Source: Haloarcula regularis (GTDB lineage Archaea > Halobacteriota > Halobacteria > Halobacteriales > Haloarculaceae). Taken from it: a DNA stretch of 64,000 nt. Shown piece by piece: positions 34,786-43,861 of this stretch. The notes under the pieces were generated by a model. The model worked only from the letters and a program-made list of their open reading frames with translations, was not told the origin of the DNA and searched no databases. Location: contig NZ_CP119794.1 of NCBI RefSeq assembly GCF_029338315.1, forward strand, positions 2,790,001-2,854,000, in the 5' to 3' direction. The translations under genes were made by a program, and so were the position numbers. The first letter of the stretch is position 1. The number at the start of each line of letters is the position of its first letter.

Positions 34786-35170
34786 GATTTAGACGATTCT
34801 ACTGAATACATTCTCTGTATCGGTCACACCGCTACTGACAGACACTGCGTATGTCGAAACGGTGTTGCTGCATACATAGCGCATGCTCAGCACGGACCTT
34901 CCTCGGAGTTGGCGAGATTGAATCGACCGGGACACATATCTGACTCTCTGACACCACATTTCGGTGAACATGGTCACAATTCGATCCGTTCGTCGCGTAT
35001 CTGCTCTGGACGGTAAGCAGGCTCCCAGTGTGGCCACTACCGACTGACTTCAAGCTCCAACCGATTGAGACGGGCGAAGCTGCAGAAGCAATCTCTGAAA
35101 ACGCAACCTTGGGGGCTGCCGACGACGGCTGCTGTGGTCGTTCGTGGATACGTCTGGCGGTGGTTACTCG
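34786..35170. other. Gene-free stretch beside the IS element
   Basis: It holds a dispersed repeat at 34800-34841 and GCTGCATACA at 34866-34876. No reading frame has coding character. GC content rises again from about 35.1 kb, suggesting the island-like sequence ends here. Confidence 0.5.
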
Positions 35171-36028
35171 TCAGCCCTCCATCTCGCGTCCGGCACCGGC
35201 GTCTGCCGCGACCGGGTCTGACCCGGGATCGATTGCGGCGAGAAACCGGGCGATGAGCCCGAGACTGACAGCCGTCAGCGTCCCGAAGATGACGATCTGG
35301 GGCACGGGCACGACCTGGCCGTCGCGGACCATGTAGACGATCATCGCCAGGACGGCCCCGCCGAGCGTAGCGATTTTCACGAGCAGGACGCTCGTGAACG
35401 CGTATCCCAGCGGGTGACGGCGCCAGAGCAGGGAGGCCGCCAGGGCAAAGGCGGGGACGACGACGCCTAGGTCCAGCGAATAGATGACCGACGTCGGGAG
35501 TCCCGGGTCGGCGATGCTCGCGGGCGTCGTCCCGGCGAGCGTCGCCGGCAGAATCTCCGAGAGCCACAACGCAGCGACTAGGCCCGCCAGCAGCAACTGG
35601 AAGCGGACGTACGGTCGAACGGACAACCCGCGGAGCTCGCGCTTCAGCCTCGCCGCGTCGAGGCGAACCATCCCGCCGACGAACGTGAACAGCGTCAGCC
35701 AGAGCAGCGTCGTATAGACGAGGTACAGTTCGTTGAACGCGGTCATGAACGCGTACGAGGCGTAGGTGTACAGCAGGTAGCCGGTCACCCCCAGCCAGAC
35801 GACGTAGCCCCGGAGCGACCCGCGGTTCGCGTAGTACAGCGAGGCGCCCAGGACCGGGACGGCCACTCCAAGCGTCAACAGGTCCTGCCCGAATATCTGC
35901 GGGAGCAACACCGGGTCGTCGCGGTAGAATCCCGGGACGACCAGTCCGACGACGGTCGCAGCGACCGTCAGGAGCAGGGTCGTGAGCGATGCGACGCGGT
36001 ACGGACGGGGAAGTGGAGTCTGTGTCAT
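35171..36028 (-). CDS. Multi-pass membrane protein of unknown function
   Basis: 285 aa with about eight membrane helices spread over the whole length, beginning VASLTTLLLTVAATVVGLVV and ending before a short polar tail (AAIDPGSDPVAADAGAGRE). It is the third gene of a same-strand group with two CPBP proteases; the gap to the CPBP gene is 21 nt. It may be their partner or substrate, but nothing in the sequence shows this. Confidence 0.65.
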   Translation of the reverse strand: MTQTPLPRPYRVASLTTLLLTVAATVVGLVVPGFYRDDPVLLPQIFGQDLLTLGVAVPVLGASLYYANRGSLRGYVVWLGVTGYLLYTYASYAFMTAFNELYLVYTTLLWLTLFTFVGGMVRLDAARLKRELRGLSVRPYVRFQLLLAGLVAALWLSEILPATLAGTTPASIADPGLPTSVIYSLDLGVVVPAFALAASLLWRRHPLGYAFTSVLLVKIATLGGAVLAMIVYMVRDGQVVPVPQIVIFGTLTAVSLGLIARFLAAIDPGSDPVAADAGAGREMEG

Positions 36029-36049
36029 GGGTGTTCGCTGGCGGGACGC

Positions 36050-36949
36050 TCACTGTCCGTCGGCGGGTCTGGCGTCGCCACGCTCGAGGCCGAGCACGCT
36101 GGTGTCCGGGACCTCGCGGTTCGCGAGCCGCTCGCGCCCGAAGACGAGGACCACGACGACGGCGAGGCCGACCAGCACGACCGCCGAGGCGATCTCGGCG
36201 AGGAAGTTCAGCCACGGGTCGGGAATCCCGCCGGGGACGAGCGCCGCCCTGTCTGCGGGATGGAAGACGCCGATGCTGTTCATCCCGGCGTGGAAGACGG
36301 CGGCCGCGAGGACGCTGCCGGTGTTGTTGTACATCCAGGTCCACAGCACCGAGCCGGCGAGGATGGTCGCCCCCCAGATGAGCTGCTGGGACACCGGCCA
36401 GGTGGCGTGCGTGGTGTTGGGGTTCAGGAAGAGCGGCAGGTGCCAGCCGGCCCACGCGACCCCGACGAGCAGGCTCGTGACGAGCCCGCTGTATCGCTCC
36501 TGCAACACCGGCACCATGAACCCGCGCCAGCCCAGTTCCTCCTGCCCGCCGCCCCAGACGGTACCCCAGGCCATCACGAACAGGTAGACGCCGGGAAACG
36601 GCAGCGCCGCGAGGTCGACGGGACCCCCCAGGACGGCGTAGAGTCCGCTCCCCAGCGCGAGGACGACGAGCGGGATCAAAAGCGCCGCCGCCCACCATGT
36701 CGCGCCGATACGCCACCGGAAGAACTGCCCGAGCCAGGCACGCAGGCTGCCGCCGGCCGCCCAGACGACCACGGCCGCGCCGACCGGTGGCCCGAAGCCG
36801 CCGAAGCCGACCAGTATCGACAGCGTCCACGACGGGCCCAGGTCCGAGGCAGCGAGCAGGCCCTGTATCGTCCAGGTGAACGCGTACGTGATCGCCAGGA
36901 AGCTCGCGACCCGATGGCGGTCGATCCACGCGCGGACGGAGGGGTTCAT
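36050..36949 (-). CDS. CPBP-family intramembrane metalloprotease
   Basis: 299 aa from ATG 36949. Motifs are EELGWRG (about residues 137-143), the His in AWAGWHLPLF (about 163-172) and the final His-Asn pair in FHAGMNSIG. About eight membrane helices. The palindrome GTGACACCAATTTGTCAC lies immediately before the ATG. It is operonic with the membrane protein downstream. Confidence 0.85.
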   Translation of the reverse strand: MNPSVRAWIDRHRVASFLAITYAFTWTIQGLLAASDLGPSWTLSILVGFGGFGPPVGAAVVVWAAGGSLRAWLGQFFRWRIGATWWAAALLIPLVVLALGSGLYAVLGGPVDLAALPFPGVYLFVMAWGTVWGGGQEELGWRGFMVPVLQERYSGLVTSLLVGVAWAGWHLPLFLNPNTTHATWPVSQQLIWGATILAGSVLWTWMYNNTGSVLAAAVFHAGMNSIGVFHPADRAALVPGGIPDPWLNFLAEIASAVVLVGLAVVVVLVFGRERLANREVPDTSVLGLERGDARPADGQ

Positions 36950-36967
36950 GTGACACCAATTTGTCAC
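36950..36967. promoter_or_regulatory. Palindromic operator candidate next to a CPBP start
   Basis: GTGACACCAATTTGTCAC has perfect 6-bp arms around a 6-bp centre and abuts the start codon at 36949. A shorter relative, GACA-N5-TGTC, overlaps the nitroreductase start at 38034-38046. Confidence 0.4.
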
Positions 36968-37016
36968 GCTTCGAGGAAAATCTGCCGCCGGCTCCCCCGG
37001 ACAGCACTGGGCGGGC

Positions 37017-37943
37017 CTACGTCCGGAGCGGGGCCCCCGTCGTCAGCGGCGTCGTCGCGACGACACGGTCGTGGACGACACAGGCCGCCGTCGCGAGCAG
37101 GCCGGCCCCGATGCCCGCGATCCCCACCGGGCCGACCAGCAGCGCGCTCGAGCCCGTGAGAAAGACCAGCGAGAGGGAGGCGACGGCGTTGAACGACCCG
37201 TGCAGTAGGGTCGGGGCGAGGACGGACTCGGCACGGGCGGTCAGGTAGGTGAACACCGGCGTCGCGGCGACGGTCCAGCCGGTCATCACGAACACGCCGG
37301 CGTACGGCGCGTCGGGGAAGTTGTGCCCCTGGAGGACGAGCGGCGCGTGCCAGACGCCCCAGACCACGCCGGTCAGGAGCGACACGCGCCAGAACCCGAG
37401 CGGCGCGAGTTCCCGGAGGAGCAGGCCGCGCCAGCCCAGTTCCTCGCCCAGCGCCGCGACGGCGTTGACCGTCAGCCCCGCCACGAGGCCCTGGAGGACG
37501 AAGAAGACGGGTATCGGGACCGGGAGGTCCTCGAGGGTGGCCAGCGACGCCTCGACCTGTGCCTCCGGGAGGCCGAGGGCGCGGAGGGCGACGCCGTAGT
37601 CGGTCGTGACCGATACCTCCGGGAGGAGGGCGCCGAGTCCGACGGTCAGGCCCAAGAGGGCGACCGGGGTGAGCCAGGCCAGCACGGACCAGCGGAGGCG
37701 GCCCCGGCGGAGACCACAGCCCGCCCGTATCGACTCCCCGTACCGCCACTGGACGAGGACGGCGGCGACGGCGGGGGCCCACATGTAGGTGGCGACCACC
37801 AGCACCGTTCCCAGGGGGCTCCCCAGCTCGACGTCGGCGAGCGCGAGCAGGAGAGCGCTCGTCCACGAGATACCGAACGCGCCGGCGAGGAACCAGCCGA
37901 CTTTCCGTCGCTGTACGGACCCGTGACGCGCACTCGGTATCAT
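37017..37943 (-). CDS. CPBP-family intramembrane metalloprotease
   Basis: 308 aa from ATG 37943; a GTG at 37967 is an alternative. Motifs are EELGWRG (about residues 167-173), WGVWHAPLVL (about 192-201) and LHGSFNAVA (about 247-255). About nine membrane helices. It is paralogous to the CPBP gene 67 bp downstream. It diverges from the nitroreductase gene. Confidence 0.85.
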   Translation of the reverse strand: MIPSARHGSVQRRKVGWFLAGAFGISWTSALLLALADVELGSPLGTVLVVATYMWAPAVAAVLVQWRYGESIRAGCGLRRGRLRWSVLAWLTPVALLGLTVGLGALLPEVSVTTDYGVALRALGLPEAQVEASLATLEDLPVPIPVFFVLQGLVAGLTVNAVAALGEELGWRGLLLRELAPLGFWRVSLLTGVVWGVWHAPLVLQGHNFPDAPYAGVFVMTGWTVAATPVFTYLTARAESVLAPTLLHGSFNAVASLSLVFLTGSSALLVGPVGIAGIGAGLLATAACVVHDRVVATTPLTTGAPLRT

Positions 37944-38041
37944 CGCGTCGGTGGTGACAACCGCCACACATAAAATCGCTACTGGTCTGTTCGGCGGCCC
38001 CGGCCGGAGGCCGACGGAACAAGTTATAGTTTAGACAACAA

Positions 38042-39056
38042 ATGTCCACTATGTCACGGCCACCCCTCACCAGGTCGGTCTGGGACGTCGACGCCGACGA
38101 CTTCCCCGCCGACGGCGCCGTCCACGACCGGGCCAGGTTCCTGCTTAGATACGCCATCCTGGCGCCGTCGAGCCACAACTCACAGCCCTGGACGTTCGAC
38201 GTGCATGACGACGAGATACGGTTCGCCGCCGACGAGTCCCGGTGGCTGGACGTCGCCGACCCGGACCAGCGCGAACTGTACGTCAGCGTCGGTTGTGCCG
38301 TCGAGAACTGCTGTGTCGCGGCCGAACACTTCGGCTTCGACCCGCAGGTCGAGTATCACGACCCCGCGTCTACGGGGCGCGTCGCGACCGTGCGACTCGC
38401 CGACGGCGCCCCGGCGGACCCCCATCCACCCGAGCTGTTCGACGCGCTCACCACGCGCGCGACGAGCCACGCGGTGTTCGAGGACCGGCCGCTCGCGCCG
38501 GCGACCCGTCAGCGACTGGCGGCGCTGGTCCGGGACGACGACGTTACGCTGCAGGTGGTCGACGACCCGGACACGAAAGCCGCCATCGCCCAGCTGCAGG
38601 CCGAGGCCGACCGGCTCCAGATGGACGACCCCGAGTACCGCCGGGAACTGGGTCACTGGGTCGGTCTCGGCGCCCTCGGGAGTTCGTGGCTCGCGGCCCG
38701 GGTCGGCCAGGCCGTCGTCACCCACCTCGACATCGGTGACCGGGAGGCGGCGAAGAACTCGAAACTCATCACGAGCGCCCCCGTCGTCGCCGTGCTGACG
38801 ACGCCGGCGGACGACCCGCCGGCGCGGGTCCGGACGGGGCAAACGTTCGAGCGTGTCGCGTTGCTGGCCAGTCTCCAGGACGTCGCCGTCCACCCCATGA
38901 GTCAGACGCTCGAGCGCCCCGAGACGCGGTCCAGACTCGCCGACCTGCTCGGTACGACCGACAGTCCCCAGCACCTCTTCCGGCTCGGATACGCCGACGA
39001 GTCACCCGAACACACCCCGCGCTGGCCGCTCTCGGAGTTTCTCACCGGGGGGGTGA
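38042..39056 (+). CDS. Acg-type FMN-binding nitroreductase, stop codon hidden by an indel
   Basis: About 337 aa. The signature RYAILAPSSHNSQPWTF (about residues 37-53) is the FMN-binding start of Acg-family nitroreductases; the C-terminal copy of the fold includes RLGYADESPEHTPRWPLSEF. As read, a run of seven G at 39047-39053 opens the frame into the next gene; with six G the protein ends in FLTGG followed by TGA at 39054-39056, the natural length. The 677-aa fusion is therefore probably false. TTATAGTTTAG about 15-20 nt before the ATG is the promoter candidate. Confidence 0.8.
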
Positions 39057-39283
39057 TCTGGTGTCGGTCCGAGGAGCTGCGCGCTGGGAGAGCCCGCCGA
39101 ACCGTTCCCCTCTCGCGCCTGTCCGAACGGGACGGCGATTCACTCGGGTGTCCGACCCGTCTTGGGGTGGTGGCCCCGTCGACCCCGCCGGATGTCGTCG
39201 CCGGGGCCGGAATCCCCGACATCTCCTCACCGGTCGCGCTGTCGGCTATCAAAAGGTATGGGGCGTCCCCGTGTAGACTCCCT

Positions 39284-40075
39284 ATGAGCGACGACGGCGA
39301 CCGCATCGAACCGTTCCCCGCTCGTCGCCGGGGGACGGTCGACTACATGCGAGCGGCTGGTCGGCGGAGCAACGTTCACGGTCTCGTCGAGGTCGACGTG
39401 ACCGAGGCCCGTCGCCGCATCGCCGCCATCGACGCCGAGACTGGCACGTCGCTGTCGTTCACCGCCTTCCTCGTGGCCTGTCTCGCGCGAGCGATCGCGG
39501 ACCACCCACAGGTCAACGCCTATCGTGACTGGCGTGGCCGCCTGCACGTCTTCGAGGACGTCGACGTGAACGTCCTCGTCGAGACGACGATCCGGGGCGA
39601 GCGCATGGCCGTCCCCCACGTCGTCCGGGCGGCCAACGAGCGGTCGGTCCGCTCGATTCACGACGAGATCCGGGCCACCCGGGAATCCGCGGACCCGACG
39701 GCGCTCTCGCGACTCGACGAGCTGGCGTTTCGGCTCCCGGGGTTCCTCCGCCGACTCGTCTGGCGGCTCCCGCAGTGGTTTCCCGAACGGTGGAAGGCCG
39801 TGGCGGGCACCGTCGCCGTGACGTCCGTGGGCATGTTCGGGGCGGGCGGCGGGTGGGCGGTCAGCCCGACGAACTACACCGTCCAGTTGACCGTCGGCGG
39901 CATCAGCGAGCAACCCCGAGTCGTCGACGGAGAGATCACGACGCGCGAGGTGCTCGATCTCACGGTGACGTTCGACCACGACGTCGTCGACGGTGCACCC
40001 GCCGCGCGGTTCGTCCAGCGGTTGCGGGAACTCGCCGAAGACGCGCACGGACTCGAATCGCCCCAGGAACCGTGA
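39284..40075 (+). CDS. Stand-alone E2-type acyltransferase-like protein
   Basis: 263 aa from ATG 39284. It is the catalytic-domain fold of 2-oxo acid dehydrogenase E2 (chloramphenicol-acetyltransferase-like) without lipoyl or E1/E3-binding domains. The family motif is present as FDHDVVDGAPAARFV near the C-terminus (His and Asp of HxxxDG). The substrate is unknown. CTATCAAAAGGTAT about 35 nt upstream looks like a promoter, supporting a separate gene from the nitroreductase that precedes it in the same frame. Confidence 0.75.
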   Translation: MSDDGDRIEPFPARRRGTVDYMRAAGRRSNVHGLVEVDVTEARRRIAAIDAETGTSLSFTAFLVACLARAIADHPQVNAYRDWRGRLHVFEDVDVNVLVETTIRGERMAVPHVVRAANERSVRSIHDEIRATRESADPTALSRLDELAFRLPGFLRRLVWRLPQWFPERWKAVAGTVAVTSVGMFGAGGGWAVSPTNYTVQLTVGGISEQPRVVDGEITTREVLDLTVTFDHDVVDGAPAARFVQRLRELAEDAHGLESPQEP

Positions 40076-40271
40076 CAGCCGTCTCGGTCGACGCGAGGCG
40101 CCGGGTGGGAACGACAGGGGACGGTCGCTGCGGATGCACCGTCGGGCGACCTGCCGACGGTTCGGGTGTGCCTCGGGGATTCGTACGTGTGGGCGGAGAC
40201 GTTCGTCAACCAGGCAGCCATCCGGCCGTGGACGCCGTCACGCACTCGCCTCTCTGCGGACGTGTCCGAGC

Positions 40272-40352
40272 GAAAGCAGTGGTATCGGGATGCGAGCCCG
40301 GCACTATGCCGAGCCGTCCGCAATCGGGGCTCGGATAGGTCCCTAGAGGGAC
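40272..40352 (+). ncRNA. Candidate structured RNA, copy 2
   Basis: 81 nt aligning gap-free to 30802-30882, with about 18 substitutions. The hairpins CGGG/CCCG, CCGAGC/GCTCGG and GTCCC/GGGAC (loop TAGA) are kept, with one paired change in the middle stem. It lies in the 523-bp gene-free stretch 40076-40598, in conserved GC-rich context, whereas copy 1 is inside the island. No other feature was found in this gap. Confidence 0.45.
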
Positions 40353-40598
40353 ATTTGGAGTAACCGGTGCCGACGTTGAATATTTTCTGATTGACGCGAT
40401 ACTGATCTGGGGTGTATCTGCTGACATCTCTGCGCGCTGTTCTGAGACGTGTCTGCTACCCGGGAGTCCCGGGCACGACTCACGAGGATGCCGGCCCGGA
40501 CTCCATCCGTTCGGGGCCGGGAGGAGAGGGTAGTTCGACCGGGTTCGCGCTGGCGACCGGAGCCAGACTTTTCGACGCGACTCTCGAAAGGTGGTGGT

Positions 40599-40706
40599 AT
40601 GGGAGACCGCGTCTGCTATCGTGAGTACTGCCCCGACTGCGACGCGCAGGTGACGATCGTCGACGAGACGTGCCCGGAGTGTGACAGGGACCTCGAGATC
40701 GCGTAG
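40599..40706 (+). CDS. 35-aa zinc-ribbon protein
   Basis: The sequence begins MGDRVCYREYCPDCDAQVTI and has two CxxC knuckles (YCPDC and TCPEC) about 17 residues apart, a minimal zinc ribbon. The ATG at 40599 follows GGTGGT. Such micro-ribbons are common in haloarchaea; the role is unknown. Confidence 0.65.
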   Translation: MGDRVCYREYCPDCDAQVTIVDETCPECDRDLEIA

Positions 40707-40775
40707 CGCCGTGCGCGCTCGTCTGTCGCTCCCGCTTTGGGCCCCCGCGTCCGGGACACCCTGCAGCCGAGCGGT

Positions 40776-41504
40776 CTACAGCTCGGCAACGCCCGACTGT
40801 TCGTCGCGCAGCTGCAGATAGGCGTCGGCGACGATGCCGTACCCGATAATCGCGAGCGGGGCCGTCACCACCAAGCTGAGAATCTGTCTGAGCGTCGGAC
40901 TCACGAACGACGCGACCGAGCCGAGACCGCTGAGGACGCCGGTCACCACGCCGACGAGCAGGAGCAGCGCCGCCAGGCGCAGGCGGTTTCCGCGAGCGAG
41001 GTCCCAGCTCCGTCGCAGCGACGCCACGAGCCGCGCGTCTTCGACGGCGACGGCGAACAGGACGAACGCGAAACTCACCATGAGGAAGATGCCGGGCAGC
41101 ACCAGCAAGACGAACCCCACGAGCGTGGCGATGCCGACGACGACGTTCACGCCGACGGCCGAGAGCAACGCCCGACCGATCCGTCGGGTAAACAGCGACC
41201 CGGTGACCGCCCCGCTGTCGGGCCCCTGGCGGGTGAACGCCCGGGCGGCAGCGATGTAGATTATCATCCCGAACAGGAGGGCCACGAGCGCGAGCACCCC
41301 CGCCACGGCACTCGAGAGCGGCAGGGTCACCCCGATCTGTGCCTGTTGTTCGACGGCGGGCGGGAGCTGGTTGGCGACGATGGTGTTCACCGAACTGGTG
41401 AACAGCCCCACGTAGAGGGCTGTGAGTGCCATCAGAGCGATACCGACCGGAGACAGGCTCCGGCGAACACCGTTGCTAATCGCACGGCCAAGTTGGAGGG
41501 CCAT
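40776..41504 (-). CDS. Multi-pass membrane protein, DUF7847-like
   Basis: 242 aa, about six helices. The central block VGFVLLVLPGIFLMVSFAFV followed by VEDARLVASLRRSWDLARGN (about residues 130-175) is typical of this haloarchaeal family. Similar in plan to 26901. The C-terminus ends in a charged tail. The function is unknown; it stands alone. Confidence 0.7.
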   Translation of the reverse strand: MALQLGRAISNGVRRSLSPVGIALMALTALYVGLFTSSVNTIVANQLPPAVEQQAQIGVTLPLSSAVAGVLALVALLFGMIIYIAAARAFTRQGPDSGAVTGSLFTRRIGRALLSAVGVNVVVGIATLVGFVLLVLPGIFLMVSFAFVLFAVAVEDARLVASLRRSWDLARGNRLRLAALLLLVGVVTGVLSGLGSVASFVSPTLRQILSLVVTAPLAIIGYGIVADAYLQLRDEQSGVAEL

Positions 41505-41622
41505 GCCCCCAGTTGCTCGGGCCGGTATAGAAAATCCTTCGTTCCGGAACCTGACGGATGCCCCCGCCTCAGCGACAGTGCAGAAGGTGCGCGACGGGGA
41601 CTCTGCGGGCGATTCACTTCCG

Positions 41623-42033
41623 TCACTCGTCCCGGACGGTCAGTACGGGGGCGGGCGACCGTCGAACCACCCGTTCGGCGACGCTTCCCATGACGGCCCG
41701 GTCGAGCCCCGTTCGGCCGTGGGTTCCCATGACGACCACGTCGATGCCGCGGTCGGCGACGTAGTCCAGGATCGCTTCGTGCGGGTTCCCCTCGACGACC
41801 TCGGTCACGACGGTCAGGCCCGCCTGCGCCCCGGCCACCTCGGCGTCGCGGACGGCTCGGCGTCCCTCGTTCCGAAGGGTTTCGAGCAACGGTCCCGAGC
41901 GCGCCAGTCGCGTATCGACCACGTACAGGACGTGCAGGGTCGCGTCCCACTGTGTCGCCATCTCGATACCGTGATCGAGCCCCGCGTTCGCGCCCCGACT
42001 CCCGTCTGTCGGAACCAGGATGTCGTCGTACAT
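41623..42033 (-). CDS. UspA-type universal stress protein
   Basis: 136 aa from ATG 42033 (MYDDILVPTDGS). The nucleotide-binding motif GTHGRTGLDRAVMGSVAERV with the terminal RRSPAPVLTV is intact, so ATP binding is likely. Single Usp domain, cytoplasmic. A second Usp gene is at 60944. It is divergent from the tungstate transporter genes. Confidence 0.92.
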   Translation of the reverse strand: MYDDILVPTDGSRGANAGLDHGIEMATQWDATLHVLYVVDTRLARSGPLLETLRNEGRRAVRDAEVAGAQAGLTVVTEVVEGNPHEAILDYVADRGIDVVVMGTHGRTGLDRAVMGSVAERVVRRSPAPVLTVRDE

Positions 42034-42200
42034 GCGCTCCGCTTCGAGCTGCGTGGCTATCAATGCTCTAGCGGTCCCCGCGCCCCAGCTGTCCCGTTCG
42101 GCGAGGACGCAACTCCGGATTCGCCGGCGACTCCCCACTCACGGACTTCCCGGTCGGTGGCGGCGAAACGCCTATCAGGTGCTGCTACATCGTTGTTTCC

Positions 42201-43143
42201 ATGCCGATACAACGGAGACAGTTCATCAGGGCAGTCGGGGTCGGTGCGGTCGCGAGCGTCGCCGGCTGTTCGCAGTCAGGGGGGCAGACAGCGGGCGAGA
42301 GCGAGTCGCAGGACCGGCCCGGCGTGGCCGGCGAGACGCTGACGCTCACGACGACCACGAGCACGTACGACACGGGGCTGCTCGACGCGATTCACCCCGA
42401 CTTCGAGACGATGTACGGCGTGACGGTGGACGCGGTGGCACAGGGGACCGGCGCGGCCCTGGAGTCCGCGCGCAACGGCGACTCGGACGTGGTGATGGTC
42501 CACGCCCGCGGCCTCGAGGACGAGTTCATGCGGAACGGCTACGGGGTCAACCGCCGGGACCTCATGTTCAACGACTTCGTCATCGTCGGCCCGGAGGGCG
42601 ACCCGGCGGGCATCCAGGGGATGGGTTCGGCGACCGAGGCGCTGACCGCCATCGCCGAGTCGGGGTCGACGTTCGTCTCCCGCGGGGACAACTCCGGGAC
42701 CCACACGAAGGAGCTGAACCTCTGGGCGGCCGCCGGGACCGATCCCGGCGGCGACTGGTACCAGGAGACCGGGACCGGGATGGGCGAAGCGCTGAACGTC
42801 GCCACCCAGCAGGGCGCCTACACGCTGTCGGACCGCGGCACGTTCATCTCCCAGCGTTCGGAGATCGACCTGGTCATCCTCGTCCAGGGGCCCATCGGGC
42901 GGCCCGGAGATCCTGGCGAATCCCTACGGAGTCATGGCGGTCAACCCCGGCGTCCACGACAACGCGAACTACGACCTCGCGATGGCCTACATCGGCTGGA
43001 TAACCAGCCCCGGCGCCCAGGCGGCCATCGAGGAGTATCAGGTCAACGGCGAGCAGCTGTTCTTCCCCGAAGCGGTCTCCGAGGACCCCGACTTCCAGCA
43101 GTACGTTCCGCAAGGGTGGAGTAGCGAGTCCTCGAACGGGTGA
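42201..43143 (+). CDS. tupA: Tungstate-binding lipoprotein TupA, with a frameshift
   Basis: The N-terminus [20 protein letters not shown] with lipobox AGC gives a Tat-exported lipoprotein. The family block [17 protein letters not shown] (about residues 52-68), [15 protein letters not shown] and [16 protein letters not shown] identify TupA (tungstate-specific) rather than phosphate binding. At about 42893-42903 the frame shifts; the remainder [20 protein letters not shown] to the TGA at 43141-43143 is in another frame. The intended product is about 314 aa. A 2-nt loss would restore it. Confidence 0.88.
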
Positions 43144-43861
43144 GTGTGCCACTCGATTCGCTCGCGTATCCCCTGGCGGTCTTTCTCGACCTGCCGTTCA
43201 GGGAGGGGTACGTCTCGAGTATCATCTACGTCTCGCTGTACGTCAGCGGCATCGCCGTCGGGTTGAGCACGCTGTTTTCCATCCCGGTCGCGCTCACGAT
43301 GGGCTTTACCGACTTCCCGGGGAAACGGATCCTGAAGTCGGTCATCAACACCGGGATGGGCTTTCCGAGCGTCGTCGTCGGCCTGCTCGTGCTCTTTGCG
43401 GTCTCCAACCAGGGACCGCTGGGGACGTTCGACCTCATCTTCACGAGGGAGGCGATGATCATCTCGCAGTTCGCCCTCGCGACGCCACCCATCACGGCCA
43501 TCAGTCTCGCGGCCGTCACCGGCGTGGACGACGACGTCCGCGACGCGGCCCACGTCCTCGGCGGGACGAGCCTCGACGTCGCGCTGGTCGTGGTCAAGGA
43601 AGCCCGCTATGGCATCGCCACGGCGATTCTCGCGGGCTTCGGTCGGGCCATCAGCGAGGTCGGGTCCGTCCTCATCGTCGGGGCAACATCACGACGTCGG
43701 GGGGCATCTCGAAGACGCGGACGCTGACGACGGCCATCCAGCTCGAGGCCCGCCAGGGTCGGTACGAGACGGCGATGCTACTCGGCGCGGTCCTGCTTGT
43801 GCTCGTGCTGGCGGTCAACGCCGTCGTCGTCCAGCTCGGCGATTCGCGGGTGATGAGCTGA
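43140..43861 (+). CDS. tupB: Tungstate ABC transporter permease TupB, with a frameshift
   Basis: GTG start at 43140 overlapping the tupA stop. About five membrane helices. The permease signature EAR...[14 protein letters not shown] (about residues 155-175) contacts the ATPase. After VLIVG the frame shifts at the GGGG run (about 43680-43683); adding one G restores [20 protein letters not shown] and a normal C-terminus ending in a TGA at 43859-43861. The restored length is about 240 aa. The stop overlaps the tupC ATG. Confidence 0.88.

Larger units (their letters stand above)
24561..34900. repeat. Dispersed short repeat family across the island and IS region
   Basis: Copies of a 25-40-nt motif occur in gaps between genes at about 24561-24590, 25574-25606, 31931-31979 (forward, GATACAGAGGGTGTAGTCAG), and 26792-26826, 32270-32298, 34800-34841 (reverse, CTCTGTATCGGTCACACC in two). 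A related GCCCTGTATTC...GCTGAAACCC form is at 25985-26014 and 26523-26552. GCTGCATACA occurs at 30699, 32592 and 34866. They are absent from the conserved regions, so they look like small mobile or decayed element ends. They account for most of the gene-free sequence here. Confidence 0.55.

Noticed and set aside
35037..37007. 656-codon open frame over the CPBP operon
   Set aside because: It is Arg/Pro-rich and runs in a shadow frame of the CPBP and membrane-protein genes, whose motifs are clear in the other frames.
38042..40075. A true nitroreductase-E2 fusion protein
   Set aside because: The linker is low-quality sequence, a stop appears if one G is removed from a seven-G run, and a promoter and ATG precede the second domain.
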